In this document: piece by piece, positions 51,774 through 59,583 of the stretch | Layout of the letters: each line of letters starts with the position of its first letter | Numbering within the stretch: the stretch's first letter is position 1 | Assembly: GCF_900107775.1 (NCBI RefSeq) | Contig: NZ_FNRF01000002.1 | Coordinates: 561,129-625,128, forward strand | DNA length: 64,000 nt | Origin: Xylanibacter ruminicola | Lineage (GTDB): Bacteria; Bacteroidota; Bacteroidia; Bacteroidales; Bacteroidaceae | Reading direction: 5' to 3' | Translations under genes and position numbers: made by a program | Notes under the pieces: model-generated | The model's input: the letters and a program-made list of their open reading frames with translations, nothing else | Databases searched by the model: none | Told to the model about the DNA's origin: nothing

Positions 51774-52346
51774 ATGGCATTAAAAGTTAAAGCACAGGAA
51801 AAGTTGCAGAAGATTGGCAAGTATGAGGGCACTTATCGCTACATCATGATGCCGGAGTTGCACACCTCGCTCTCGCAGGAAAAGGTGATTAAGGAGGCTG
51901 CCCTTCGCAGCGGAGTAAGTAAAGGCATTATGCAGGCCTGCTGGGATGCGGCTGGCGAAGTGATTAAGGCCTGGGCCACTGAGGGTCACAGCGTTGCGCT
52001 GCCCGGTCTGGGAACTATGCGATTCGGCATCCGCGCCAAGAGCGTGGCCAAGGTGGATGAGGTGAAGGCCGGACTGGTAACCAGTCACCGAATCATCTTC
52101 ACACCCGCAGTGGATCTGAAGGACGAGCTAGCCAGCACCGCTATCCAGATTACCTGCTACGACCGCGACGGCAAGGAGATTAAGCGCGTGACCAGTACCG
52201 ACCCAGGTACAGTTGAAGACAACGAGAATGGTGGTGGTAGCAACCAGGGCGGCAATACCGGTGGAAACACTGGTGGCGGCGGTAATACCGGAGGCAATAC
52301 CGGTGGCGGTGGCAGTGGCGACGAGGATGAGTCGTACGGAGACTAA
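51774..52346 (+). CDS. HU-HIG DNA-binding protein with Gly-rich tail
   Basis: The 190-residue protein has a HU/IHF-like fold (about 1-130): AALRSGVSKGIMQACWDAAG, then the strand region VALPGLGTMRFGIRAKSV and a tail segment like HU-HIG proteins (HU fused to wHTH, Ig or Gly-rich parts). After PGTVEDNENGG come repeats of GGNTGG, and the ending is DEDESYGD. It binds DNA, by family; the detailed role is unclear. A smalltalk gene follows 93 bp downstream. Confidence 0.85.
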   Translation: MALKVKAQEKLQKIGKYEGTYRYIMMPELHTSLSQEKVIKEAALRSGVSKGIMQACWDAAGEVIKAWATEGHSVALPGLGTMRFGIRAKSVAKVDEVKAGLVTSHRIIFTPAVDLKDELASTAIQITCYDRDGKEIKRVTSTDPGTVEDNENGGGSNQGGNTGGNTGGGGNTGGNTGGGGSGDEDESYGD

Positions 52347-52439
52347 GGGCTGGGGCGAAAGCCCCACCCTACCTATTGAACATTAACCATTCTTGCTTAG
52401 GCAAGCGTATTAAAAATAACGATTAAAACCTTAACCATT

Positions 52440-52541
52440 ATGACAAAGAAAGAAACATTTAAGTTCATCGTGCAGATGATTGCAAGCATCGCAACAGCAA
52501 TAGTAACGGCGCTAGGAACGACATCGTGCATCGGGGCTTAG
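52440..52541 (+). CDS. Smalltalk-like peptide
   Basis: The 33-residue frame (ATG 52440 to TAG 52539-52541) reads MTKKETFKFIVQMIASIATA then IVTALGTTSCIGA, matching the smalltalk family, tiny hydrophobic proteins found next to HU-HIG genes in Bacteroidales. A single span and a C-terminal Ser-Cys look like a short lipoprotein or membrane peptide. An amidase gene often follows in other genomes but is absent here. Confidence 0.75.
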   Translation: MTKKETFKFIVQMIASIATAIVTALGTTSCIGA

Positions 52542-52668
52542 CCCCGAAGCGCCACAAGTTCTTGGACAAGCCAAGCGGCATAGCCGAGCGGCATGGGCCT
52601 TTAGAATATAGCCAAGGACCTGCACTTGCGCGGCCCGCCACGCATACTGCAGCAGGCTCTATCCTATC

Positions 52669-52706
52669 ACCCTCAGGTTTCAAATCGAAGCCTGAGGGTA
52701 TTTTTA
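52669..52706 (+). terminator. Terminator of the HU-HIG/smalltalk unit
   Basis: ACCCTCAGGTTTC (52669-52681) pairs with GAAGCCTGAGGGT (52687-52699) with one G-T pair, followed by ATTTTTAT. It also overlaps the 3' end of the convergent RhuM-like gene. Confidence 0.8.
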
Positions 52707-53090
52707 TACGTTCTGCTGGTTAATCAGGTTAACCACGACATTTAACAGGTCCTGACTCTCTACAGTTTCTGGTACTCCCTGATTACTGATAGCACGACCA
52801 GCCACCTGCACCAACTGACGCAGTTCTACAATCTGATCTTTACGGATTCTATCGTTGATGGCATAGCCTTTAACCAAATAGTCTTTTATAATCTTGCGAG
52901 CCCAGATACGGAAAGCAGTACCACGTTTGCTATAAACGCGATAACCAACGGAGATAATGACATCGAGACTATAAAACGGTACAGGCTTCTTCACGCCATT
53001 AACGTGTAAAAAAAGCACGTCATTATTGTCTCGCTCCAATTCGCCCTCCTTGAAGGCATTCAGAACGTGGTGCGCCGTTTGAGGGCACAC
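52704..53090 (-). pseudogene. Truncated RhuM-family protein
   Basis: The 128-residue frame contains the RhuM core (FYSLDVIISVGYRVYSKRGT, AFRIWARKIIKDYLVKGYA) and lacks the usual first 60-70 residues with the HTH that starts RhuM proteins. The first residues (MCPQTAHHVLNAFKEGELE) still resemble the HTH end (HL..f..GEL). RhuM genes occur on mobile and virulence islands. It is most likely a 5' truncated gene; a shorter active product is possible. Confidence 0.65.
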
Positions 53091-53121
53091 CTTGTAAGAA
53101 TCTTATTTAAAAGCGGTAAAT

Positions 53122-53613
53122 TTATAGGATTTCTCTGGCTATCCAGGCACATGCTTCGGCATCGGCGAGGGCATGATGGTGGTTCTCGAGTTCATAACCA
53201 CATAGCTTAGAAATCGTATGTAGCTGGTGATTCGCGGCATTTGGGAATGCCTTACGAGAGGCTACACATGTACAATGAAATTCATAATCTGGATAGTCCA
53301 TCTGATAACAACGGAACACAGCCTTTAAGCAACTCTCATCGAAAGCTTTGTTATGTGCCACCAGAGGCAAACCCTCAATCATTGGCTCAATCTGTTTCCA
53401 AACTTCCGGGAAAACCGGGGCCTCTTCGGTATCCTGACGAGTAAGCCCATGCACCTGGCTACACCAATAATTATAGTAATTGGGCTCAGGCTGTATCAAT
53501 GAATAGAAGGTATCCACAATCTCGCCATCTCTCACAATCACAACTCCTACTGAGCAAACACTAGTTCGCTCGTTGTTAGCAGTCTCAAAATCTATTGCAG
53601 CAAAATCTTTCAT
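53122..53613 (-). CDS. DnaQ-like 3'-5' exonuclease (DEDDh)
   Basis: The 163-residue protein has the three exonuclease motifs: FAAIDFETAN (Asp, Glu), VAHNKAFDESCL (Asp) and HHALADAEACAWI (His and Asp), the DEDDh set. It degrades DNA or RNA from 3' ends, as proofreading subunits or repair enzymes do. It is a single-domain, stand-alone form. The immediate neighbours are a RhuM-like remnant and a protein of unknown function. Confidence 0.88.
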   Translation of the reverse strand: MKDFAAIDFETANNERTSVCSVGVVIVRDGEIVDTFYSLIQPEPNYYNYWCSQVHGLTRQDTEEAPVFPEVWKQIEPMIEGLPLVAHNKAFDESCLKAVFRCYQMDYPDYEFHCTCVASRKAFPNAANHQLHTISKLCGYELENHHHALADAEACAWIAREIL

Positions 53614-53664
53614 TTGTCGTTCTTATATTTATTCCACATTTGTTTAGAAATTTCAAATACACTA

Positions 53665-54333
53665 TTATTTCAGTATCTTGAGGAGTTGTTTGTCGGAGGC
53701 TTGGGGGCAGATGGTTTGCATGTGGGCGAAAATACGTTGAAAGGATTCTTCGGGAGTACGAGAACTCTGGTTAGCATCACGACCGTAAAGGCGCTCGGGC
53801 GTGGTGAGAAGCGACCAACCCCAGCCGTACTCACGACCGTGACGGTCGTGAGGATACACAAAATCTTCGGTAACGATACGGGTGGCCATCTGCAGGCGGG
53901 TGACATAGCCATCGAACTTACTACGCATCTTAGGACCGGTGAAACCACACTGGGCGCGCAGCTCGCGGGTAATCAGACTGCCCTCCTGCTCTAAAGTGAA
54001 GAGAATTGCCTCGTCGATACTGCCCTCATGGGGCGCAGGACACTTGCTACGGCGGTAGTTACAGAATTCGGACCACCACTCACGACTGATAAAGCCTGCC
54101 TTGCCGGCAAAGAACTTACCATACACATGATGCCCCTCGGTGATGATGCTGCCCTTCCACTTCCACAACGGCCAATCCCAACCGCCATCGCTGAACACGA
54201 CATAACGACAATCATCAGCCACAATCTCCTCGGCCGAGAAACCGCGAATACCACTATCGAGCAAGGGCAAAAAGCCAATGCTGCTAATCAGCTCAGTAAG
54301 TTGCGCACTGTTATGAACTTCGGGAAACATCAT
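53665..54333 (-). CDS. Conserved protein of unknown function, possibly AlkZ-related
   Basis: Start at 54333 (MMFPEVHNSAQLTELIS), 222 residues; the upstream part of the frame runs through a tRNA and is not coding. The product has WDWPLWKWKGSIITEGHHVY, CNYRRSKCPAPHEGSIDEAI and GFTGPKMRSKFDGYVTRLQMA with a winged-helix flavour. The resemblance to AlkZ-related proteins (winged helix, DNA glycosylase-like) is weak, so the function remains open. Confidence 0.6.
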   Translation of the reverse strand: MMFPEVHNSAQLTELISSIGFLPLLDSGIRGFSAEEIVADDCRYVVFSDGGWDWPLWKWKGSIITEGHHVYGKFFAGKAGFISREWWSEFCNYRRSKCPAPHEGSIDEAILFTLEQEGSLITRELRAQCGFTGPKMRSKFDGYVTRLQMATRIVTEDFVYPHDRHGREYGWGWSLLTTPERLYGRDANQSSRTPEESFQRIFAHMQTICPQASDKQLLKILK

Positions 54334-54392
54334 ACGAACATTAGTTTTAGGGAATGAAAAAAGCTCCCGTAAAAACGGAAGCTCTAGATTTG

Positions 54393-54464
54393 TAGTCGAT
54401 AGGGGAATCGAACCCCTATGCCAAGATTGAGAATCTTGTATCCTAACCATTAGATGAATCGACC
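54393..54464 (-). tRNA. tRNA-Glu (anticodon CTC), copy 2
   Basis: Acceptor GGTCGAT/ATCGACT, anticodon stem CAAGA/TCTTG around TTCTCAA with CTC, T-arm AGGGGTTCGATTCCCCT. It reads GAG. CCA is not encoded. Same sequence as the copy at 54503. Confidence 0.95.
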
Positions 54465-54502
54465 AGCATGTCAAATTATCGACCAGAATGTCAAAGATGT
54501 TG

Positions 54503-54574
54503 TAGTCGATAGGGGAATCGAACCCCTATGCCAAGATTGAGAATCTTGTATCCTAACCATTAGATGAATCGACC
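54503..54574 (-). tRNA. tRNA-Glu (anticodon CTC), copy 1
   Basis: Identical in all arms to the copy at 54393-54464; 38 bp separate them. The two probably share a transcript with tRNA-Ser from the promoter at 54745-54752. Confidence 0.95.
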
Positions 54575-54608
54575 AACATCGACACGCTCTCGTGGAGACT
54601 TCCTGAGG

Positions 54609-54695
54609 CGGAAGGAGGGGGATTCGAACCCCCGGTACGGGAACCCGTACGGCAGTTTAGCAAACTGCTGGTTTCAGCCACTCACCCATCCTTCC
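54609..54695 (-). tRNA. tRNA-Ser (anticodon GCT)
   Basis: Acceptor GGAAGGA/TCCTTCC, anticodon loop TTTGCTAAA with GCT, long variable arm (GTACGGGTTCCCGTAC) as in serine tRNAs, T-arm GGGGGTTCGAATCCCCC. It reads AGC and AGU. CCA is not encoded. Confidence 0.95.
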
Positions 54696-54744
54696 AAAGG
54701 ACCTTAGAGTACCAAACCTTGGGGCATCTCCTCGATTGCGGGTG

Positions 54745-54752
54745 CAAAGGTA
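54745..54752 (-). promoter_or_regulatory. -7 box (TACCTTTG) for the tRNA-Ser/tRNA-Glu unit
   Basis: Minus-strand TACCTTTGCACC, 50 bp before the mature tRNA-Ser. Confidence 0.65.
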
Positions 54753-54803
54753 CGACTATTTTTTGAATCCTCCAAATTTTTATTCGACTTTTTTTCGAAA
54801 AAG

Positions 54804-55172
54804 TTATTTGAAAGCTACCACCTGGGTAAGCGTTGAGTCGAGATAAAAGGTATTCTGCAATGTGTCGCCCTGATATAAGTATCTCATTCTCAGATAGAAC
54901 AGATCGCCAGCGGGTGCTTTGGCATACTGGATACCGCTTTTGAACAAGGGTGCACCATTATTTCGCATTTTTGCCACAAGTGTGTCGTTAATGTGACGTG
55001 TGGTGCCCAAATCGGCAAAATCAACACCCGAGGTCTCTACCCCATCCTGCATATTCTGAGCCACAAAATCCTTCACCGTCTGCTCGGCGGTGTACTGCTT
55101 TCCGCACGAAGCGAAAAGCAGCCCACCCAAGCAAAGGGTTATATTTATAATGTACGCGCGCGTATGCATCAT
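54804..55172 (-). CDS. Small lipoprotein of unknown function
   Basis: The 122-residue protein has a lipoprotein signal ending LLFASCGKQ and a body with DFVAQNMQDGVE and LYQGDTLQNTFYLDSTLTQVV. No family was recognised. The ATG overlaps the pepD stop by ATGA, so it is translated with pepD. Confidence 0.7.
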   Translation of the reverse strand: MMHTRAYIINITLCLGGLLFASCGKQYTAEQTVKDFVAQNMQDGVETSGVDFADLGTTRHINDTLVAKMRNNGAPLFKSGIQYAKAPAGDLFYLRMRYLYQGDTLQNTFYLDSTLTQVVAFK

Positions 55173-56629
55173 TTCTGCGGAATGTTTTTAAGTACATCAA
55201 GCAGATGATCCCATACCATCTGTACGGTTGGAATGAGCAGACGTTCGTCGGGGGTGTGCACATAGCGCAATGTGGGACCGAAGCTTACCATATCCAACTG
55301 TGGATAGCGCTCTGAGAACAAACCGCACTCCAAACCAGCGTGGATGCCACGAACCACGGGCTCCTTACCGAACAGTTTTACGTAGCTCTCGCGAACAATC
55401 TTCTGCAACTCAGAGTTGGCCTTCATCTTCCAAGCGGGATAGCCGTCGCCTGATGTAGCCTCGGCACCTGCCAACTGGAAAGCGGCACGGATGGTGGCAC
55501 ACATATTGTCGAGGTTTGACATGACGTTACTGCGCTGGCTCGACAGAATCTCGATGGCATTCTCGGAAGAGTGGATGCTGGCGATGTTTGAAGAGGTCTC
55601 GACCATACCGCCGAGCTCCTCGTCCTGACAGATGGCGTAGATGCCATTATCAACAGCCTGAACAGCCCAAACAAAGTTCTTGGCTACAGCAGGGTCGATA
55701 ACAGGCTCGGCATCGGTGCTCTCCATGCTCCAAACCATCTGGGTGTCGGTAACATGGAACTCGTCCTCAACCTCGGCTGCAAATACATTCCAGTCGGCCT
55801 TTACGTTCTCCTTTACATCGTGAGGTACGGCAATCACGAACTGACCATCGCGTGGGATGGCGTTGTGCAGCTTACCACTGTGGAACTGAGCGAGCTGGAT
55901 GCCCTCGTAACGGTTCATCTCCTGATACAGGAAACGAGCGAGGATCTTGATGGCGTTAGCGCGCTTCTTGTTGATATCATCACCTGAGTGACCACCAACC
56001 AAGCCCTTGAGCTGGGCTTTCATGAAGAAGCTCCCCTCGGCTGCCTGCTGGCGCTGGAAAGTGAACTTGGCAGTAGTGTTGCGACCACCGGCGCATGATA
56101 CGAAGATTTCGCCCTCGTCCTCAGAGTCGAGGTTGATAAGGTAGTCGCCAGTCATGAAACCAGCCTTCATGCCCTCGGCACCGCTCAAGCCAGTCTCCTC
56201 GTCGCGAGTGAACACGCACTCGATAGGACCATGCTCAATGTCATCGCTTGCCAGGATGGCCAGCTCGATGGCACAACCGATACCGTCGTCGGCACCCAGT
56301 GTGGTTCCCTCGGCTGTGAGCCACTCACCATCTACATAAGTCTTGATGGCATCCTTATCGAAATCGAACTCTACATCTACCAGCTTATCGCACACCATAT
56401 CCATATGGCTCTGCAGGATAACGGTCTTGCAGTTTTCCATACCCTTGGTGGCGGGCTTGCGTATGATGACATTACCGGTCTCGTCGACTTTTGTATCCAG
56501 ATTGTGGCTCTCGCCCCATGATTTCAGATACTCGATCATCTTCTCTTCGCGCTTAGATGGACGCGGAATTTCGTTAATCTTCGCAAATTCTGCGAACACA
56601 ACTGCAGGTTTTAAATCGTTTTTATTCAT
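55169..56629 (-). CDS. pepD: Aminoacyl-histidine dipeptidase (PepD)
   Basis: The 486-residue protein is an M20-family zinc peptidase: SHMDMVCDK (first metal ligand), TLGADDGIGCA (bridging Asp) and DEETGLSG (catalytic Glu and ligand), with the late CGLFSERYPQLDMVSFG and HTPDE (His ligand). It cuts Xaa-His dipeptides such as carnosine in the cytoplasm. The length is typical. The promoter TATCTTTG lies at 56683-56690. Confidence 0.94.
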   Translation of the reverse strand: MNKNDLKPAVVFAEFAKINEIPRPSKREEKMIEYLKSWGESHNLDTKVDETGNVIIRKPATKGMENCKTVILQSHMDMVCDKLVDVEFDFDKDAIKTYVDGEWLTAEGTTLGADDGIGCAIELAILASDDIEHGPIECVFTRDEETGLSGAEGMKAGFMTGDYLINLDSEDEGEIFVSCAGGRNTTAKFTFQRQQAAEGSFFMKAQLKGLVGGHSGDDINKKRANAIKILARFLYQEMNRYEGIQLAQFHSGKLHNAIPRDGQFVIAVPHDVKENVKADWNVFAAEVEDEFHVTDTQMVWSMESTDAEPVIDPAVAKNFVWAVQAVDNGIYAICQDEELGGMVETSSNIASIHSSENAIEILSSQRSNVMSNLDNMCATIRAAFQLAGAEATSGDGYPAWKMKANSELQKIVRESYVKLFGKEPVVRGIHAGLECGLFSERYPQLDMVSFGPTLRYVHTPDERLLIPTVQMVWDHLLDVLKNIPQK

Positions 56630-56668
56630 TATTAATGCTTTTTTTTATTGATTTCGCTATAAAATGCT

Positions 56669-56690
56669 TAACTTTGCAGCCGCAAAGATA
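56669..56690. promoter_or_regulatory. Divergent -7 boxes between pepD and the 68-residue gene
   Basis: TAACTTTG at 56669-56676 on the plus strand and minus-strand TATCTTTG at 56683-56690 lie within 22 bp, so both transcripts start near each other and may interfere. Confidence 0.65.
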
Positions 56691-56696
56691 TAAAAA

Positions 56697-56903
56697 ATGA
56701 TTGAGACTCTACTCATAACCACGTTAATAATTGCTATATGCATGGCATTTTTGCTCGTAAAGGTGCTTTTAAAACGCAACGGCGAGTTCTCATCGCAGCA
56801 CATTCATGATTCGCAGGCGATGAAAGACCGAGGTATACACTGTGTAATGGACCAGGATCGCGAGCTTCGCACCAAAAGTCCGTTTGCAGTCTCGGAGAAG
56901 TAA
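56697..56903 (+). CDS. 68-residue single-span membrane protein
   Basis: An N-terminal span (about residues 4-24, LLITTLIIAICMAFLLVKVLL) is followed by a basic, polar tail with HDSQAMKDRGIHCVMDQDRE. It is like other small Bacteroidales membrane proteins of unknown function. It is transcribed alone, 87 bp before the OmpH-like gene, perhaps with it. Confidence 0.7.
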   Translation: MIETLLITTLIIAICMAFLLVKVLLKRNGEFSSQHIHDSQAMKDRGIHCVMDQDRELRTKSPFAVSEK

Positions 56904-56989
56904 AACATTGAGAATGTAATAATTCAAAAATGTAAGAATGTAAAAATTGAAAATTGAAAATTCAAAAAAATAATAATTAAAAACAGAAA

Positions 56990-57610
56990 ATGAAAAAGTA
57001 CATTTTTCCAGCACTGGCCATCGCAGCTATGATGGTATCGTGCAACAACCAGACTCCAAAGATGGATGAACAGCCCGCTACTACTAGCGGCGAGGGTATG
57101 AAGATTGCCTATGTAGAGGTTGACTCGCTGATGACTCAGTACAACTTTGCTAAGGACTACAGCGTAACCCTGCAGAAGAAGAGCAACAATGCCCGTAACA
57201 CCCTGAACCAGAAAGGTAATGCCCTGCAGGCTGCTATGGCAAACTTCCAGCAGAAGTTGAACAACAACGGTTTCCAGAGCCGTGAGCAGGCTGCCAGCCA
57301 GCAGGCCGCTATACAGCGCCAGCAGAACGACCTGCAGGAGTTGCAGGCACGTTTGGAGAACGAACTGGCCAGCGAGACAGCTAAGTTTAACGAGGCTCTG
57401 CGCGACTCACTGCAGAACTTCCTGAAGGCTTACAACCAGGATAAGAAGTTTGACCTGATTCTCTCGAAGGCAGGCGACAACATCCTGATGGGCAACAAGA
57501 AGCTGGATATTACTCAGGACGTGATCAACGGATTGAACAAGCGCTACAAGCCAACAGCTAAGCCTGCTGCCGAGAAGGCCGAGGAGAAGAAGGCTGAAGA
57601 GAAGAAGTAA
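56990..57610 (+). CDS. OmpH/Skp-like lipoprotein
   Basis: The 206-residue protein has a lipoprotein signal (LAIAAMMVSCNNQ), an N-terminal strand (KIAYVEVDSLMTQYNF) and a long coiled coil (residues about 60-145, rich in Gln, Ala, Asn) as in Skp/OmpH periplasmic chaperones, ending in repeated Lys-Ala-Glu. It would guard unfolded outer-membrane proteins. A terminator follows. Confidence 0.88.
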   Translation: MKKYIFPALAIAAMMVSCNNQTPKMDEQPATTSGEGMKIAYVEVDSLMTQYNFAKDYSVTLQKKSNNARNTLNQKGNALQAAMANFQQKLNNNGFQSREQAASQQAAIQRQQNDLQELQARLENELASETAKFNEALRDSLQNFLKAYNQDKKFDLILSKAGDNILMGNKKLDITQDVINGLNKRYKPTAKPAAEKAEEKKAEEKK

Positions 57611-57634
57611 GTTTTAGTAATACTTTATAAAAAG

Positions 57635-57672
57635 AATAGGAGCTCCGCTGATTGGAACTCCTATTTTTTTTG
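57635..57672. terminator. Bidirectional terminator between the OmpH-like gene and queA
   Basis: AATAGGAG (57635-57642) pairs with CTCCTATT (57658-57665), with T-runs on both sides (eight T on the plus strand, CTTTTTATA on the minus strand). Convergent genes share it. Confidence 0.8.
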
Positions 57673-57674
57673 TG

Positions 57675-58892
57675 TTATGGAATGAGCAGCGATGAATCGC
57701 CGTAGCTGAGGAATCGGAAATCGTTGGCCAGCGCATAATCGTAGATCTTATGCCAGTCGCCCTTGACAAAGGCACTCACCAGGAGCAGCAACGTAGATTG
57801 TGGCTGGTGGAAATTGGTTACCAGCATTTTTACGATGTGATACTGATAGCCTGGCGCGATGATAATCTGGGTACTGCTGTGCAGCACTTCGAGACCGTGG
57901 GCATCCATCCAGGCACCAAGGGCCGTGAGCGACTCAACGGTGCTCGTCTGAGTATCGGTATCGTAAGGCTCCCACTGGTTTACATGCAGATCGTCCTCGG
58001 ATGCCTCGGGGTTCTGCATCACCTTCAGACCCATATAATACAGACTCTCGAGTGTACGCACGCTGGTGGTACCAACGGCAATGGCACAGCCATCGTGGGC
58101 CAGCAGCTTGCGGATGGTGTCGCGACGAACCGAGATATACTCGGTGTGCATCTCGTGACCCTGAATTTCCTCGCTCTTCACAGGCTTAAAGGTTCCGGCG
58201 CCCACATGCAGGGTGAGCTCCTCGCGCTCGATGCCGTGAGCATCAACCGCAGCCAGCACCTCGGGAGTGAAATGCAAACCTGCAGTAGGTGCAGCCACGC
58301 TACCCTTGATTTTTGAGTAAACCGTCTGGTAGGTGGTCTTGTCGCTCTCCTGGGTTTCGCGGTTCAAGTATGGCGGAATGGGCAGTTCGCCCATGGCATC
58401 GATAATCTCGGCAAACGAGAAGCCACCGGTCCACTCGAAATCGATGCGGTGCGAGGTGCCGTGAATAGGACCACGTGTAGCCGTAACAACCACCTGCTGA
58501 CCCTTTATCTCGATTTCGCGACGAAGCGTGCCTTCCTTCCACTTCTTAAGGTTGCCCACCAGGCAATACCATGCGCACTTCTCAGAGGTCTGGAACATCA
58601 GTTCGTAGTCCGAAGGCTGGGCAGGCTCGAGCAGGAACACCTCGATGAGGGCACCTGTGTCCTTGCGGAAATGCATGCGCGCCTGGATGACCTTGGTGTT
58701 ATTAAACACCATGAGTGCACCCTTGGGCAGATACTCGGGAAGGTTATAGAACACATCGTGACTTACCTGACCCTGACGGTAGATCAACAGCTTGGAGTGG
58801 TCGCGCTGGGCAATAGGAAACTTTGCGATACGCTCATCGGGAAGCGGATAGTTATAATCGCTGATACGAATATGTCGTGGATCGGAATTCAT
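57675..58892 (-). CDS. queA: S-adenosylmethionine:tRNA ribosyltransferase-isomerase QueA
   Basis: The 405 residues (start chosen at MNSDPRHIRISDYNYPLP, 58892) show the QueA blocks: DYNYPLPDERIAKFP, VFNNTKVIQARM, GSVAAPTAGLHFT, LHVGAGTFKPV, HxMHTEY and LVTNFHQPQSTLLLLV. It makes epoxyqueuosine on tRNA. An earlier Met (58901) would add three residues. Confidence 0.95.
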   Translation of the reverse strand: MNSDPRHIRISDYNYPLPDERIAKFPIAQRDHSKLLIYRQGQVSHDVFYNLPEYLPKGALMVFNNTKVIQARMHFRKDTGALIEVFLLEPAQPSDYELMFQTSEKCAWYCLVGNLKKWKEGTLRREIEIKGQQVVVTATRGPIHGTSHRIDFEWTGGFSFAEIIDAMGELPIPPYLNRETQESDKTTYQTVYSKIKGSVAAPTAGLHFTPEVLAAVDAHGIEREELTLHVGAGTFKPVKSEEIQGHEMHTEYISVRRDTIRKLLAHDGCAIAVGTTSVRTLESLYYMGLKVMQNPEASEDDLHVNQWEPYDTDTQTSTVESLTALGAWMDAHGLEVLHSSTQIIIAPGYQYHIVKMLVTNFHQPQSTLLLLVSAFVKGDWHKIYDYALANDFRFLSYGDSSLLIP

Positions 58893-59578
58893 ATAATACA
58901 AGCTTTAATAAATACAAAAATTACGGTTAAAACTAGTACACCTACAGGCCAGTTGCAGTCTAAACGGCGATAGCAGCCCGGGGTGTATTGATCGGGATTG
59001 AGATTACGTGGTGTGTACATGCCACGGGTAATACGACGATAGAAGAAATAAACACCGGTGCCCACAGCCACACCCCACATCAGGCCAACCATGATGTCGC
59101 CTGGGAAGTGTACACCCAGATACATGCGGGTCCAACAGTTGAGCAGCGACCATATGACCAGTGCGATTGACAAACGACGGCTGCGCACCATCCATATAAA
59201 ATACACGGCAATGCTCATGGTGTTGGCTGCATGCGATGAGAAGAAGCCGTACTTGCCGCCACGATAGCCATCAACAATATCAACCAGCGTGCCAATCTGG
59301 GGATCGTGCGTGGGGCGCCAACGGGCCACAAGGGGTTTCACGATTTCGTCGTTGAGTGTACCTGCTATCAGGATGCACAACCCAGCACCCAGCAGCACAT
59401 ACAGCAAACGGCGGAAATTATCGTTATTCTTCATCACCATATAGAACAGCGACAGATAGAGCGGTATCCATGTAAGACCGTTGGTAAGCATGCGCACCAT
59501 ACGGTCGAGGAACAGCGAATCGCTGCCGTTAACGGCCAACAATAACTCGCGGTCGAAATCAATCAACGTCTCAAACAT
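58889..59578 (-). CDS. PAP2-family membrane phosphatase
   Basis: The 229-residue membrane protein has the PAP2 motifs KPLVARWRPTHD, FFSSHAANT (a variant of PSGH) and RMYLGVHFPGDI, with several spans. It removes phosphate from a lipid such as undecaprenyl pyrophosphate or phosphatidate. It ends a few bases before or overlapping the queA start, and follows the BatD-BatE gene by 5 bp. Confidence 0.88.
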   Translation of the reverse strand: MFETLIDFDRELLLAVNGSDSLFLDRMVRMLTNGLTWIPLYLSLFYMVMKNNDNFRRLLYVLLGAGLCILIAGTLNDEIVKPLVARWRPTHDPQIGTLVDIVDGYRGGKYGFFSSHAANTMSIAVYFIWMVRSRRLSIALVIWSLLNCWTRMYLGVHFPGDIMVGLMWGVAVGTGVYFFYRRITRGMYTPRNLNPDQYTPGCYRRLDCNWPVGVLVLTVIFVFIKACII

Positions 59579-59583
59579 AGGTA

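Noticed and set aside
54334..54474. N-terminal extension of the 222-residue unknown protein
   Set aside because: It runs through tRNA-Glu copy 2, so the coding start was set at 54333.
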